A stretch of 64,000 nt of DNA from Stenotrophomonas sp. Ste86 (GTDB lineage: Bacteria; Pseudomonadota; Gammaproteobacteria; Xanthomonadales; Xanthomonadaceae), in contig NZ_JALJRW010000008.1 of NCBI RefSeq assembly GCF_024519465.1, positions 1-64,000 of the forward strand, given 5' to 3'. Below, one piece after another: positions 8,034 to 18,472 of this stretch. Under the pieces are notes generated by a model. The model was not told where the DNA came from and ran no database searches. It saw only the letters and a program-made list of their open reading frames with translations. How positions within the stretch are numbered: position 1 is the stretch's first letter; every line of letters starts with the position of its first letter. Position numbers and translations under genes: made by a program.

Positions 8034-9248
8034 TCAGCCCTTGGCGACGGTCGACACGGCCTTGGCCACGTATTCCAGGTTGCCCTGGTTGAGCGCGGCC
8101 ACGCAGATGCGGCCGGTGCCGACGGCGTAGATGCCGAACTCGTCGCGCAGGCGGTCCACCTGCGGGCGGGTCAGGCCGGAGTAGGAGAACATGCCGGCCT
8201 GGTCGTTGATGAAGGCGAACTCCGGCGCGCCGGCGGCGACCAGCTTGTCCACCAGGCCATGACGCAGGGCGTGGATGCGCTCGCGCATCTCGGTCAGTTC
8301 CGCTTCCCATACCTGGCGCAGTTCCACGCTGTTGAGCACGCCGGCCACCAGCGCCGCGCCGTGGTTGGACGGGCTGGAGTAGATGGTGCGGATGATGCGC
8401 TTGACCTGCGACTGCACGGCCTTGGCCGCATTCGCGTCCGGGGCCACCACCGACAGCGCGCCGATGCGCTCGCCATACAGCGAGAACGACTTGGAGTACG
8501 AGTTGGCGACCACGAAGCTGTCGATGCCGGCCTCGGCGATGATGCGCACCGCAGCGCCGTCTTCGCTGATGCCCTTGTCGAAGCCCTGGTAGGCCATGTC
8601 GATGAATGGGAACAGCTGGCGGTCCTTCAGCAGTTCGGCCACCTGCTTCCACTGCGCGACGGTGAGGTCGGCACCGGTCGGGTTGTGGCAGCACGCGTGC
8701 AGCAGCACCACCGTGCCCGGCTGCAGCTTGCCCAGGTCGGCGAGCATCGCCTCGAAGTCCACGCCGTGGGTGGCCGGGTCGAAGTAGCTGTATTCGACGA
8801 CCTCGAAACCGGCGGCGCCGAATACGGCGCGGTGGTTTTCCCAGCTCGGGTTGCTGATGGCGATGGTGGCGTGCGGCAGCAGCCGGTGCAGCAGGTCCGC
8901 GCCCACGCGCAGCGCGCCGCTGCCGCCGATGGTCTGCGAGGTGGCGACGCGGCCGGCGGCCAGCAGCGGCGAATCCTTGCCGAACACCAGTTCGCGGGTG
9001 GCCTGGTTGTAGGCCGGCAGCCCGTCGATCGGCAGGTAGCCGCGCGGTTTGGCTTCGTTGGCCAACTGCTGTTCGATCTGCTTGACGGCGCGAAGCAGCG
9101 GAATGCGGCCGCTCTCGTCGTAGTAGATGCCCACACCCAGGTTGACCTTGGTCGAGCGGCTGTCGGCGTTGTATGCCTCGGTCAGGCCCAGGATCGGGTC
9201 GCCTGGGACCAGTTCCACATTTGCAAAGAAGGACACGGCGGTACTCAT
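8034..9248 (-). CDS. tyrB: Aromatic/aspartate aminotransferase (TyrB/AspC family, class I)
   Basis: This PLP-dependent class I aminotransferase moves amino groups between 2-oxoglutarate and aromatic amino acids or aspartate. The 404-residue protein carries [13 protein letters not shown] near the start, [13 protein letters not shown], and the PLP lysine in [15 protein letters not shown]. Family members differ mainly in substrate preference, so tyrosine versus aspartate specificity is not settled by sequence alone. The ATG at 9248 matches the family start ([20 protein letters not shown]). It is divergent from a TonB receptor gene with 163 bp between the start codons. Confidence 0.93.
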   Translation of the reverse strand: MSTAVSFFANVELVPGDPILGLTEAYNADSRSTKVNLGVGIYYDESGRIPLLRAVKQIEQQLANEAKPRGYLPIDGLPAYNQATRELVFGKDSPLLAAGRVATSQTIGGSGALRVGADLLHRLLPHATIAISNPSWENHRAVFGAAGFEVVEYSYFDPATHGVDFEAMLADLGKLQPGTVVLLHACCHNPTGADLTVAQWKQVAELLKDRQLFPFIDMAYQGFDKGISEDGAAVRIIAEAGIDSFVVANSYSKSFSLYGERIGALSVVAPDANAAKAVQSQVKRIIRTIYSSPSNHGAALVAGVLNSVELRQVWEAELTEMRERIHALRHGLVDKLVAAGAPEFAFINDQAGMFSYSGLTRPQVDRLRDEFGIYAVGTGRICVAALNQGNLEYVAKAVSTVAKG

Positions 9249-9411
9249 TCGGATGACGGAAGGGGGGAGGATGTCGCGACGCGCGGTGCGGCCGGTCCGG
9301 CCACAACCGGGCCATCGTAACAAAGCCACGCCGAGGGCGCGGCGGCCACCGTCACGTTGGCTTCCGTACCATGGCGTGCGGCGCCCCACATCGCCGAGGA
9401 CCCCAGATCGC

Positions 9412-11526
9412 ATGTTCCGCTTATCCCCGTTTGTCCCGTCCTGCGCGCTGCTTTCGGCAGTGTTGCTGCCGAACCCGGCACAGGCCGCATCCACGCCCGA
9501 TCAGTCCCCCGAGGTAGCGCGGCTGCCCACGGTTCAGGTGCAGGCCGCGCGGGTGCAACAGGTGGACGATGCCGACCTGCCGGCCTCGATCAGCACGGTG
9601 TGGCTGGACGACGAGGCCAACGGCGCCCTGGCGCAGGTATCCGAGGCGCTGGGCGGCATCCCCGGCGTGGTCGCCCGCGACCGCCAGAACTACGCACAGG
9701 ACACCCAGCTGTCGATCCGCGGCTTTGGCGCGCGCTCGACCTTCGGGGTGCGCGGGGTGCGGGTGCTGGTCGATGGCGTGCCGGCGACCATGCCCGACGG
9801 CCAGGGCCAGCTCTCGCATGCGAGCCTGCTCTCAGCCCAGCGCGTGGACGTGCTGCGCGGGCCGTTCTCGGCGCTGTACGGCAATTCCTCCGGCGGCGTG
9901 GTGCAGGTGTGGAGTGCCGAGGGTGCGCCGGGCGATCCCTGGCGGTTGCGACTGGATACCGGCAGCGACAACACGCTCAGCGCCGGCGCGCAGCTGCGCG
10001 GCCAGCAGGGGCCGATCCGCTACAACGTGGCCGCCAACCACTTCCGCACCGATGGCTGGCGCGAGCACAGCGCCGCGCGCCGCGAGTCGGTCAATGCGCG
10101 GTTGGGGACCGACGTGGGCGGTGGCCAGCTTGATCTGGTGCTGAACTACTTCGACTCGCCCGATGCGCAGGATCCCCTCGGGCTGAGCCGCGCGCAGGTC
10201 AATGCCGATCCGCGCCAGGCCACGGCGGTGGCCGAGCAGTACAACACGCGCAAATCCGTTCGCCAGGCCCAAGCCGGGCTGGTGTTCACCCGTACCTATG
10301 GGGCGCACACGTGGCGGGCCATGGGCTATGCCGGGCAGCGCAGCGTGGAGCAGTACCTGGCGATTCCGCCGACGCCGCAGGCCAACCCACTGCATGCCGG
10401 CGGGGTGATCGACCTGGACGGCGACTACGGCGGGGGGGACGCGCGCTGGAGCTGGCACGGTGACTGGGCCGGGCGACCCCTGGATCTGGTGATCGGCGCC
10501 AATGCCGACCGTCAGGCGCAGGATCGCCGGGGTTACGAGAATTTCGTCGGCGATCAGGTCGGCATCAAGGGCCGGCTGCGGCGCAACCAGGCCGACCGTG
10601 TCGAGAACGTGGACCAGTTTGCCCAAGCCTGGTGGCAGTGGTCACCGCGCTGGTCGCTGCTGCTCGGCGTGCGCCACAGCACGGTACGGTTCCGCTCCAA
10701 CGACCACTTCATCACCGCCACCAACCCCGACGACAGCGGCTCGCGCCGCTACGACGCCACCACGCCGGTGGCCGGAATAGTGTTTCGCGCGACCGATGCC
10801 TGGCGGTTGTACGCCTCGGCCGGGCGCGGCTTCGAGACCCCCACCTTCAACGAGCTGGGCTACCGCGCCGATGGCCAGGCCGGGCTGGCGCTGGACCTGT
10901 CGGCGGCCCGCAGCCGTAACCTGGAAGTAGGCAGCAAATGGCACGCGCAGACCGGGGCAAGGCTGGAGGCGGCGCTGTTCCGCGCCGACACCGATGACGA
11001 ACTGGCGGTGGCCAGCAACACCGGTGGCCGTGCCACCTACCGCAACATCGGCCGCACCCGCCGCCAGGGCCTGGAGGCAAGCTACGTGCAGCCGCTGGGC
11101 GCGCAGATGGAACTCGCGCTGGCATACACCTACCTGGAAGCGACCGTGCGCGACCCCTACGTGCTGTCCGGTGCGACCGTCGTTGCCGGTTCGAGGCTGC
11201 CCGGCGTGCCGGAGCACCAGTGGAACGCGCGCCTGCAGTACCGCCCGGGCGCGTGGCAGTGGGCGGCCGAGGTGGTGGCCTCCGGCGACACGGTGGTCAA
11301 TGACCTGGCCACCGACAAAGCGGCCGGCTACGCACTGTTGAACCTCGAGGCGGCGCGCCGCTGGCAGCTGGCCCAGGGCACGTTGCGGGCCTTCGCGCGC
11401 CTGGACAACGTGCTGGACCAGCGCTACATCGGCTCGGTGATCGTCAACGACGGCAATCAGCGTTATTTCGAGCCGGGCCCGGATCGCCGGGTCAGCGTGG
11501 GCCTGCAGTGGCAGTGGGCGCCGTAA
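9412..11526 (+). CDS. TonB-dependent outer-membrane receptor (siderophore/metal type)
   Basis: This 704-residue protein is a TonB-dependent outer-membrane transporter. A signal peptide (cleaved near PAQA-AST, about residue 24) is followed by a TonB box-like stretch (LPTVQVQAARV) and a plug domain with LSIRGFGARSTFGVRGVRVLVDG and VDVLRGPFSALYGNSSGG. A 22-strand beta-barrel ends in VGLQWQWAP; the last residue is not the usual Phe. Its size and plug resemble ferric-siderophore or copper receptors more than the large carbohydrate receptors. No Fur-like box was recognised upstream. It is divergent from the aminotransferase gene, and the substrate is unknown. Confidence 0.9.
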   Translation: MFRLSPFVPSCALLSAVLLPNPAQAASTPDQSPEVARLPTVQVQAARVQQVDDADLPASISTVWLDDEANGALAQVSEALGGIPGVVARDRQNYAQDTQLSIRGFGARSTFGVRGVRVLVDGVPATMPDGQGQLSHASLLSAQRVDVLRGPFSALYGNSSGGVVQVWSAEGAPGDPWRLRLDTGSDNTLSAGAQLRGQQGPIRYNVAANHFRTDGWREHSAARRESVNARLGTDVGGGQLDLVLNYFDSPDAQDPLGLSRAQVNADPRQATAVAEQYNTRKSVRQAQAGLVFTRTYGAHTWRAMGYAGQRSVEQYLAIPPTPQANPLHAGGVIDLDGDYGGGDARWSWHGDWAGRPLDLVIGANADRQAQDRRGYENFVGDQVGIKGRLRRNQADRVENVDQFAQAWWQWSPRWSLLLGVRHSTVRFRSNDHFITATNPDDSGSRRYDATTPVAGIVFRATDAWRLYASAGRGFETPTFNELGYRADGQAGLALDLSAARSRNLEVGSKWHAQTGARLEAALFRADTDDELAVASNTGGRATYRNIGRTRRQGLEASYVQPLGAQMELALAYTYLEATVRDPYVLSGATVVAGSRLPGVPEHQWNARLQYRPGAWQWAAEVVASGDTVVNDLATDKAAGYALLNLEAARRWQLAQGTLRAFARLDNVLDQRYIGSVIVNDGNQRYFEPGPDRRVSVGLQWQWAP

Positions 11527-11573
11527 GGATCATTCAGGCGCCCGTTTGAACCGTCCCAACCGACGGTTGGCAC

Positions 11574-11936
<363 letters not shown>

Positions 11937-12055
11937 CTACTACAGCGCGATGGCGGTGAAGTCGCTGCGAATCCGCAGCACTGAACGGATCTGTCACGGC
12001 TGGCTAACGGGGGCGGGACTATTCCTGCCTGCCCCAGTACCGCCGGAGTCGTGTC

Positions 12056-12454
12056 ATGCCCCGCCTGGACCGTCGTGCCGCCCCCGCGTTGTTCAGCGCC
12101 TACCCGCAGCCGCCCCGGACCACGCGCCGCGTGCGTCGCGAGCGCACCGAGGAAGCCCAGGCGGTCGCACAGGACTACCTGCAGTACATGCGCAGCGACT
12201 ACGAACGGCGGCGCGGCCATGGCCACCGCAGTTGGCGCGACCTGTACCCGGCCTATGCCTTCGCGCTGACCACCCATTACGCCGATTGGCCACGCGGCAA
12301 CGATGAAGACACCGCCGGTGAGCTGGCCGAGCACTGGGAGCAGATGCGCGGGCAGTCGCGGCTGGGCTGGGCGCAGGCGCGCAGCATCGTCGAGGACGCT
12401 TGGCTGGCACTGGACCACATGCCGCCGACCGCCGTGCACGGGTTGCTGCAGTAA
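12056..12454 (+). CDS. Conserved hypothetical protein upstream of ku
   Basis: This 132-residue soluble protein is Arg- and Asp-rich, with an amphipathic central part (EEAQAVAQDYLQYMRSDY) and WRDLYPAYAFAL in the middle. GGAG lies 8 nt before the ATG. It is 93 bp upstream of ku in the same direction, so it may belong to the NHEJ module or be only a neighbour. No domain is recognised. Confidence 0.65.
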   Translation: MPRLDRRAAPALFSAYPQPPRTTRRVRRERTEEAQAVAQDYLQYMRSDYERRRGHGHRSWRDLYPAYAFALTTHYADWPRGNDEDTAGELAEHWEQMRGQSRLGWAQARSIVEDAWLALDHMPPTAVHGLLQ

Positions 12455-12547
12455 CGCGTAAAGGGCGCCTGCACGAGGCGGACACGGGCGTTTCACGTGG
12501 GCGGGGGTACAGCTTGCCGTTCTCTTCCACGCTGGAGCAGCACCGCC

Positions 12548-13480
12548 ATGGCCCGACCGATCTGGACCGGAACCTTGTCCTTTGGGTTGCTCAATGTCCC
12601 GGTGTCGCTGATGTCCGGCGAACGCAAGGTGGACCTGCAGTTCCGCATGCTCGACTCGCGCGATCGCAAGCCGATCCGCTTCGAGCGGGTCAACGCCGAT
12701 ACCGGCGAAGAAGTGCCGTGGAAAGACATCGTCAAGGCCTACGAGTACGACAAGGGCAGCTACGTGGTGCTGGAAGAGGACGACATCCGCTCGGCCGCGC
12801 CGGAAAGCCATGAGGCGGTGGAGGTGGAGACCTTCGTCGACGCCTCCACCATCGACCCGCGTTACTACGAGAAGCCCTACCTGCTGGTACCGGCCAAGAA
12901 GGCCGAGAAGGGCTACGTTCTCCTGCGCGAAACCCTGCGCAAGACCGGCAAGGTCGGCATTGCGCGGGTGGTAGTGCGGACCCGCGAGTACCTGTGCGCG
13001 GTGATGCCGCACGGCGACGGGTTGGTGCTGATGATCCTGCGCTACCCGCAGGAACTGGTCGATCCGGAAGACTACAAGCTGCCCGCCGGCAGCCTGGCCG
13101 AGTACCGCATCAGCAGCAAGGAAACGGCCATGGCCGAACAACTGATCGATTCGATGTCCGGTGAGTGGAAGCCGGATGACTACCACGACGAGTTCCGCGA
13201 GCGTCTGCAGACGCTGCTGACCAAGCGGATCAAGTCCAAGGGGGGCACCACCAAGGTGGAGGATGAACCCGCGCCGCGCGAGGACGATGCCACCAACGTG
13301 GTGGACTTCATGTCGCTGCTGCAGAAGAGCCTGGATGCGAAGAAGCGCACGCCGCCGAAGAAGACGGCCGTGACGGCGGCGCCGAAGAAGTCGGCGGCGA
13401 AGAAAGCCAAACCCGCCAAAAAAGCCACGAAGGCGACCAAGAAGACCGCCACGCGCAGCACCACGCGCAAGGCCGGGTAA
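12548..13480 (+). CDS. ku: NHEJ DNA end-binding protein Ku
   Basis: Bacterial Ku forms a homodimeric ring on broken DNA ends and recruits LigD for non-homologous end joining. The 310-residue protein has the Ku core from the N terminus (MARPIWTGTLSFGLLNVPVSL) through LLVPAKKAEKGYVLLRETL and IARVVVRTREYLCAV to about residue 235. A long Lys/Ala-rich tail follows (KKTAVTAAPKKSAAKKAKPA), which in other bacteria helps DNA binding and threading. The ATG was chosen at the conserved MARPIW start. ligD starts 6 bp after the stop, so the two are a translation-coupled pair. Confidence 0.97.
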   Translation: MARPIWTGTLSFGLLNVPVSLMSGERKVDLQFRMLDSRDRKPIRFERVNADTGEEVPWKDIVKAYEYDKGSYVVLEEDDIRSAAPESHEAVEVETFVDASTIDPRYYEKPYLLVPAKKAEKGYVLLRETLRKTGKVGIARVVVRTREYLCAVMPHGDGLVLMILRYPQELVDPEDYKLPAGSLAEYRISSKETAMAEQLIDSMSGEWKPDDYHDEFRERLQTLLTKRIKSKGGTTKVEDEPAPREDDATNVVDFMSLLQKSLDAKKRTPPKKTAVTAAPKKSAAKKAKPAKKATKATKKTATRSTTRKAG

Positions 13481-13486
13481 GCGCTG

Positions 13487-16042
13487 ATGTCACTGCAGGA
13501 ATACCGCCGCAAACGCCGCTTTGATGGCACCCCCGAACCCGATGCCGAGCGCACCGGTGCACCGGCGCGACGCCCGATCTTCGTGGTGCAGCTGCATCAC
13601 GCCAGTTCCCGTCACTACGATTTCCGTCTGGAAGCCGATGGCGTACTCAAGAGCTGGGCGGTGCCGAAGGGGCCGTCGCTGCGCGTGGGCGAGAAGCGCC
13701 TGGCGGTGGAAGTGGAAGACCATCCGCTGTCCTATGCGACGTTTGAAGGCGATATCCCTAGCGGCCATTACGGCGCCGGACATGTGGATGTGTACGACCA
13801 CGGCACCTGGGCGTGCGACGGCGATCCGCTCGAGGCGATCGCCGCCGGCAAGCTCGACTTCGTCCTGCACGGCGAGCGGCTCAAGGGCGGCTGGAAGCTG
13901 GTGCGTACCGCGATGAAAGGCAAGCAGCACCAGTGGCTGCTGATCAAGCGCGACGATGACGATGCACGCGATGCGGAGGCCGATGACATGCTCGATACAG
14001 CGCCTGCTCGGCGTACGACTGGCAAGCGTACTGCTGCCTCGACAACCCGCACCGGCACCGGCAAGGCAGTGAAGACGGTCGCCAAGGCGCCGGCGGCACG
14101 CAAGGCCGACGCACGTTGGCACAAGCGCGCGCTGGCGCTGCCGGAGGCACGCGACACGCCTTATCCGCAGAGCTTCAAACCACAGTTGACCGACCACCGT
14201 GCCACCGCACCGGAGGGCGATGGCTGGTTGCACGAGATCAAATGGGACGGCTACCGTCTGCTGGCCGAGGTCAGCGACGGTGTGGTGTCTTTGCGCTCGC
14301 GCGGTGGACTGAACTGGACCGATGACTTCCCCGAAGTGGTACAGGCGATTGCCGCGCTGCCGGTGCGCGACCTGCGACTGGATGGCGAGCTGGTGGTACT
14401 GGACGCGCAGGGCCGCAGCGACTTCACCGCGTTGCAGAAGGTGATTGATGGCACGGCCAGACAACCCTTGCGCTACGTGGTGTTCGACATGCCCGGTATT
14501 GCCGGCGTCGACATCAGCCGCGCGCCCTTGCTGGCCCGCAAGGCGCTGCTCAAGGACCTGATCGGCCCCGCGCCGGGCACCGTGGCCTACAGCGAGCACG
14601 TGCTCGATCATGGTCCGCAGGTGTTCGCCGCCAGTGGCGATGCGGGCTACGAGGGCATCATCAGCAAGCGGGTGGATGCGGTCTACGTCAACACGCGATC
14701 GCCGACCTGGATCAAGATCAAGCATGAAAATACCGATGAATTCCTGATCGTCGGCTACACCGAACCCAAGGGATCGCGCACCGGCTTCGGATCGCTGTTG
14801 ATGGCCACCCCGGACAAGGGCGGCCTGCGCTATGTGGGCCGTGTCGGCACCGGTTTCGACGATGCGTTGCTGCGTGCGCTGACCCGCCAGCTCAGCGCGC
14901 TGGCGGTGAAAGACGCGGTGGTCGCCCTGCCCGCGCATGTGCCCTTCCCGGCGCGCAGCGTGCACTGGGTGAAACCGGTGGTGGTGGCCGAGGTTGCTTT
15001 CCGCGGCTGGGCCAAGGAAGGGTTGCTGCGCCAAGCCAGTTTCAAGCGGCTGCGCGAGGACAAGGCCGCGAAGGATCTGGGCGGTGCGGCGAAGGTGCCA
15101 GCCAAGGAAAAAAAGACCACCGCCAGCAAGATCACGACGAAGGCAGGCGCTGCGGCCAAAACGCGCGCTGTCGCCGAAAACGCTGGCGACGTGAACATCA
15201 GTCACCCCGAACGCGTGGTGTTCGCCAAGGCGAAGATCACCAAGGGCGAGGTGGCCGACTACTACCGGCAGATGGCGCGCTGGGTGCTGCCCGAAGTTGC
15301 CCGGCGGCCGCTGTCGCTGCTGCGTTGTCCGGATGGCGTGGACAAGCCGTGCTTCTTCCAGAAGCACCATGGCACGGGCTTGGGCGAGGCCGTAGGGGCC
15401 ATTCCGCTGGAACAGAAGAGCGGGCGCGAAGACTACCTCTACATCGAGGACGTAACGGGCCTGCTGCAGCTGGTGCAGATGAACACGCTCGAGCTGCACC
15501 CGTGGGGTGCCACGGTGGCCGATCCCGAGCACCCGGACCGGCTGGTGTTTGATCTGGATCCCGGCGAGGGCGTCAGCTGGGCGCAGGTCAAGACCGCCGC
15601 GCGCGATGTGCGCGACCGGTTGCTGGAGACCGGGCTGCAGAGCTTTGTGCGGCTGTCCGGTGGCAAGGGCGTGCATGTGGTGGTGCCGCTGCAGCCCAGG
15701 GCCGACTGGGCGCAGGCCAAGGACTTCTGCGAGGCGTTCGCGCAGGCCATGGCCGAGCACGCGCCGGAGCGCTACGTGGCCACCATGAGCAAGGCCAAGC
15801 GTACCGGCGTGATCTTCATCGACTGGCTGCGCAACGCACGCGGTGCCACCAGTGTGTGCTCCTGGTCGCTGCGGGCGCGCCCGGGTGCGGGCGTGGCAGT
15901 GCCGTTGCGCTGGGAAGAACTGGGCCGGGTGACCGCTGCCGACGCGTTCCCGTTGGCCAAGGCGCTGCAGCGGGCGCAGCGGTTGAAGCAGGATCCGTGG
16001 GACGGAATCGATGCGGTGAAGCAGGTGCTGCCGGGCGCGTGA
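13487..16042 (+). CDS. ligD: Multifunctional DNA ligase D (phosphoesterase-ligase-polymerase)
   Basis: LigD trims, fills and seals broken ends held by Ku. The 851-residue protein has three domains in the P. aeruginosa order. The N-terminal 3'-phosphoesterase spans about 1-190, with FVVQLHHASSRHYDFRLE and HYGAGHVDVYDHGTW. The ATP-dependent ligase spans about 220-530, with nucleotidyl Lys252 in EIKWDGYR. The archaeo-eukaryotic-primase-like polymerase spans about 565-850, with catalytic Asp689/Asp691 in FDLDPGEG. Two low-complexity Lys/Ala/Thr linkers (about 165-210 and 530-565) separate the domains. It follows ku by 6 bp. Confidence 0.97.
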   Translation: MSLQEYRRKRRFDGTPEPDAERTGAPARRPIFVVQLHHASSRHYDFRLEADGVLKSWAVPKGPSLRVGEKRLAVEVEDHPLSYATFEGDIPSGHYGAGHVDVYDHGTWACDGDPLEAIAAGKLDFVLHGERLKGGWKLVRTAMKGKQHQWLLIKRDDDDARDAEADDMLDTAPARRTTGKRTAASTTRTGTGKAVKTVAKAPAARKADARWHKRALALPEARDTPYPQSFKPQLTDHRATAPEGDGWLHEIKWDGYRLLAEVSDGVVSLRSRGGLNWTDDFPEVVQAIAALPVRDLRLDGELVVLDAQGRSDFTALQKVIDGTARQPLRYVVFDMPGIAGVDISRAPLLARKALLKDLIGPAPGTVAYSEHVLDHGPQVFAASGDAGYEGIISKRVDAVYVNTRSPTWIKIKHENTDEFLIVGYTEPKGSRTGFGSLLMATPDKGGLRYVGRVGTGFDDALLRALTRQLSALAVKDAVVALPAHVPFPARSVHWVKPVVVAEVAFRGWAKEGLLRQASFKRLREDKAAKDLGGAAKVPAKEKKTTASKITTKAGAAAKTRAVAENAGDVNISHPERVVFAKAKITKGEVADYYRQMARWVLPEVARRPLSLLRCPDGVDKPCFFQKHHGTGLGEAVGAIPLEQKSGREDYLYIEDVTGLLQLVQMNTLELHPWGATVADPEHPDRLVFDLDPGEGVSWAQVKTAARDVRDRLLETGLQSFVRLSGGKGVHVVVPLQPRADWAQAKDFCEAFAQAMAEHAPERYVATMSKAKRTGVIFIDWLRNARGATSVCSWSLRARPGAGVAVPLRWEELGRVTAADAFPLAKALQRAQRLKQDPWDGIDAVKQVLPGA

Positions 16043-16119
16043 CGCAGGGGCGCTTCATCGCCATTGCGCGGCCCGCCCGGCCCGCACTGCATGCCGCCGC
16101 GCCTCGTCGCACGCTCCCG

Positions 16120-16506
16120 TCAACGCGGCCGGTAGCGCGCGCCCAGCCAGATACCGGCCGCCTGGAACGGCAGCGCGATGAGCAGCACGGTGACGAACCA
16201 GAACGGGAAATCGCTGCCCAGGTCCCAGGCAGCATAGACCGACGCGGCGGCGATCACCGCCCAGACCACCCCGCCGTGCACGTAGGGCGCGTTTGGCGCG
16301 TAGCGCGCCGCGAAGGCCGTGGCGGCCACGCCGCCAAGGATCGTCCAGGCCAGGTCCCACGCCAGCCGCGCCTGCCCGCCTTCGCCCAGCCCGATCCACG
16401 GTGCGATCCAGCCGGCGGCGCCGCTGACCATGCCCAGTACGAACACTGCCACGACCACGCACAGGATGGAGAGCACGACGGTCTTGGCAAGCGACAGCGG
16501 GGACAT
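16120..16506 (-). CDS. Four-helix membrane protein of unknown function
   Basis: This 128-residue, almost wholly hydrophobic protein has four predicted membrane segments (VVLSILCVVVAVFVLGMV, a glycine-rich LAWTILGGVAATAF, VVWAVIAAASVYAA and FWFVTVLLIALPFQAAGI). A short Arg tail ends it. The start ATG at 16506 has a purine-rich CCGGAAT upstream. It is convergent with ligD and has no recognised family. Confidence 0.65.
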   Translation of the reverse strand: MSPLSLAKTVVLSILCVVVAVFVLGMVSGAAGWIAPWIGLGEGGQARLAWDLAWTILGGVAATAFAARYAPNAPYVHGGVVWAVIAAASVYAAWDLGSDFPFWFVTVLLIALPFQAAGIWLGARYRPR

Positions 16507-16631
16507 GGGGATTCCGGAGACGACGAACGTGCGCCCATTATGGACGCACGCCATGCCTCAGACCCTGCCGGTCGGCCTCAACGACGCCCTCTGGGCCAAG
16601 CCGCGCACCGGCACCGAGCCTGCGCCCGGTG

Positions 16632-17270
16632 TCAGCCGACCAGCGCGGCCGAATCGCGGGCCAGCTGCTCGATCCCGGCCCAGTCGCGCGCCTGCAGCAG
16701 CGCACGCGTGGTCAGCCAGGAACCGCCCACGCACAGCACGTTGGGCAGGTGCAGGAAATCGCGCGCGGTCTGCGCGGTGATCCCACCGGTCGGGCAGAAG
16801 CGCACGTCGCCGAATGGCCCGTTCCACGCCGACAGCATTGCCGCGCCGCCGGCCTGCACCGCCGGGAAGAACTTGAAGGTATCCAGCCCGTGTTCCAGGC
16901 CGAGCACCAGCTCGGACGACGTCGCCACGCCGGGCAGGAACGGCAGGTCGGTATCGTGCGCGGCCGCATACAGGCGCGCGGTGGCGCCCGGCGATACCGC
17001 GAAACGTCCGCCCACCTGCTTGACCTGTTCCATCTGCGCGGCACTCAGTACGGTGCCAGCACCCACCACGGCATCGGGCACGGCCTCGACCATCGCCTTG
17101 ATCGCGTCCATCGCCACCGGCGTGCGCAAGGTCACTTCGATCACCGGCAGGCCGCCGTTGAACAATGCGCGCGCCACCTCGACCGCGTCGTCGACGTTCT
17201 CCGGGGTGAACACCGGAATCACGGGGGCCAGCTTCAGGACTGCGCGTACGCGTGGATCAGCGCCGGACAT
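16632..17270 (-). CDS. eda: KDPG aldolase (2-keto-3-deoxy-6-phosphogluconate aldolase)
   Basis: Eda cleaves KDPG to pyruvate and glyceraldehyde 3-phosphate, the last step of Entner-Doudoroff and uronate catabolism. The 212-residue protein has the family motifs: catalytic Glu in LPVIEVTLRTP, GAGTVLSAAQ, SPGATARL, and the Schiff-base Lys in DTFKFFPA followed by PTGGITAQ. Its start overlaps the end of kdgK by 14 bp on the same strand, so the two are co-translated. Transcription should start upstream of kdgK, next to a LacI-type operator. Confidence 0.96.
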   Translation of the reverse strand: MSGADPRVRAVLKLAPVIPVFTPENVDDAVEVARALFNGGLPVIEVTLRTPVAMDAIKAMVEAVPDAVVGAGTVLSAAQMEQVKQVGGRFAVSPGATARLYAAAHDTDLPFLPGVATSSELVLGLEHGLDTFKFFPAVQAGGAAMLSAWNGPFGDVRFCPTGGITAQTARDFLHLPNVLCVGGSWLTTRALLQARDWAGIEQLARDSAALVG

Positions 17271-18273
17271 CGAATCGCTCCTCGCCCGTGAGGGCCATGA
17301 TGTCAGCCTCGCTGACAGGGTTGAAATCGCCGGGGATCGAGTGCTTCAGGCAGCCAGCAGCCAGGCCGAAGCGCACGATCGCATCCGGCGCGAAGCCGCG
17401 CATCATGCCATGCAGGATGCCGGCAGCGAAGGCGTCGCCGCCGCCGATGCGATCCACGATGCCGAGCATGTCGCGGGTCGGCGCCACCGCGCGGGTCCCA
17501 TCGCGACCGAGCAGCATCGCCCCCAGCGCATGGTTGTCCACGCTGTGCGGGGTGCGCTGGGTGCAGGCCATCCACTGCAGCCGCGGAAACGCGGCGAACG
17601 CCTGCGCGGCGGCCGCATCCACGCGCTCGGCCAACTGCGCCTGCGGGAACTCCCCGCCGAGTACCACGCCGATATCGCGGTAGTCGGCGAACAGCACGTC
17701 GGCGCAGGCGAACAGCTCGCGCAGGATCCCGGCCGCATCGCCCTGCCAGCGCGCCCACAGCGACGGACGAAAATTGCCGTCGAAAGACACCTTCACCCCA
17801 CGCGCGCAGGCGGCGCGCGCCGCCACCAGCGTGGCCTCGGCCATCGCCGGATTGAGCGCCGGGCTGACCCCGGACACGTGCAGCCAGTCGGCGTTGGCCA
17901 GCAGCGTGTCCCAGTCGTAATCGGCGGCACTGCTGCTGGCAAACGCCGAATCGGCGCGGTCGTAGACCACTTCGCTGGCGCGCTGCACCGCACCGGTGGT
18001 GAGGAAGTACAGGCCCATGCGCCCCGGCCGTACCTGCACATGGCCGGTGTCCACGCCGTGCCGGCGCAGCTCGCCGGCGACGAACTGGCCCAGCGGATTG
18101 GCCGGCAGCGTGCTGACCATCGCCACCGTATGTCCCAGATGGGCCAACGACACCCCGACATTGGCTTCGGCGCCCCCCGGATGCACCGCCAGCTGCGCAC
18201 TCTGCAGCAGCAGCTCGCGGCCCGGTGCGCTCATGCGCAGCAACAACTCCCCAAAACAGACGACGCGACTCAT
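17257..18273 (-). CDS. kdgK: 2-keto-3-deoxygluconate kinase
   Basis: KdgK phosphorylates KDG to KDPG with ATP, feeding Eda. The 338-residue protein is a PfkB/ribokinase-fold sugar kinase, with PGGAEANVGVSLAHLG near the substrate site and the PfkB signature DRIGGGDAFAAGILHG holding the catalytic Asp. The ATG at 18273 (MSRVVCFGELL) has AAGGA 9 nt upstream; another ATG two codons earlier (18279) is possible. It is first in the kdgK-eda operon and divergent from the TonB receptor at 18544. Two operator copies lie in the shared 270-bp spacer, one placed just after a TAGAAT -10-like box reading leftward. Confidence 0.95.
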   Translation of the reverse strand: MSRVVCFGELLLRMSAPGRELLLQSAQLAVHPGGAEANVGVSLAHLGHTVAMVSTLPANPLGQFVAGELRRHGVDTGHVQVRPGRMGLYFLTTGAVQRASEVVYDRADSAFASSSAADYDWDTLLANADWLHVSGVSPALNPAMAEATLVAARAACARGVKVSFDGNFRPSLWARWQGDAAGILRELFACADVLFADYRDIGVVLGGEFPQAQLAERVDAAAAQAFAAFPRLQWMACTQRTPHSVDNHALGAMLLGRDGTRAVAPTRDMLGIVDRIGGGDAFAAGILHGMMRGFAPDAIVRFGLAAGCLKHSIPGDFNPVSEADIMALTGEERFDVRR

Positions 18274-18326
18274 GATCATGGATCCTTGTGAAAGCGAGGG
18301 CCGGTGGAACGTCGCCCAGGAAGAAT

Positions 18327-18340
18327 GGCTAGCGGTGTCA
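18327..18340 (-). promoter_or_regulatory. LacI-type operator in front of kdgK-eda
   Basis: Read leftward, TGACACCGCTAGCC fits the LacI-family format TG-NN-A-N-CG-N-T and shares TGACACCG with three other sites in the window. It directly follows a leftward TAGAAT (-10-like), so a bound repressor would block kdgK-eda transcription. Confidence 0.65.
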
Positions 18341-18472
18341 TTCTAGCCTTGCGGCGCCTGCCGTCCACCCTGGGAAATGTCGAAAGCTTTGTCCCGCAAG
18401 CCTCCAGGGGACATCGAAAATCTGTTGCGCTGCAAGATGCTCCTTCTGGAACGGGCTGTTAACGTCCGCCCT

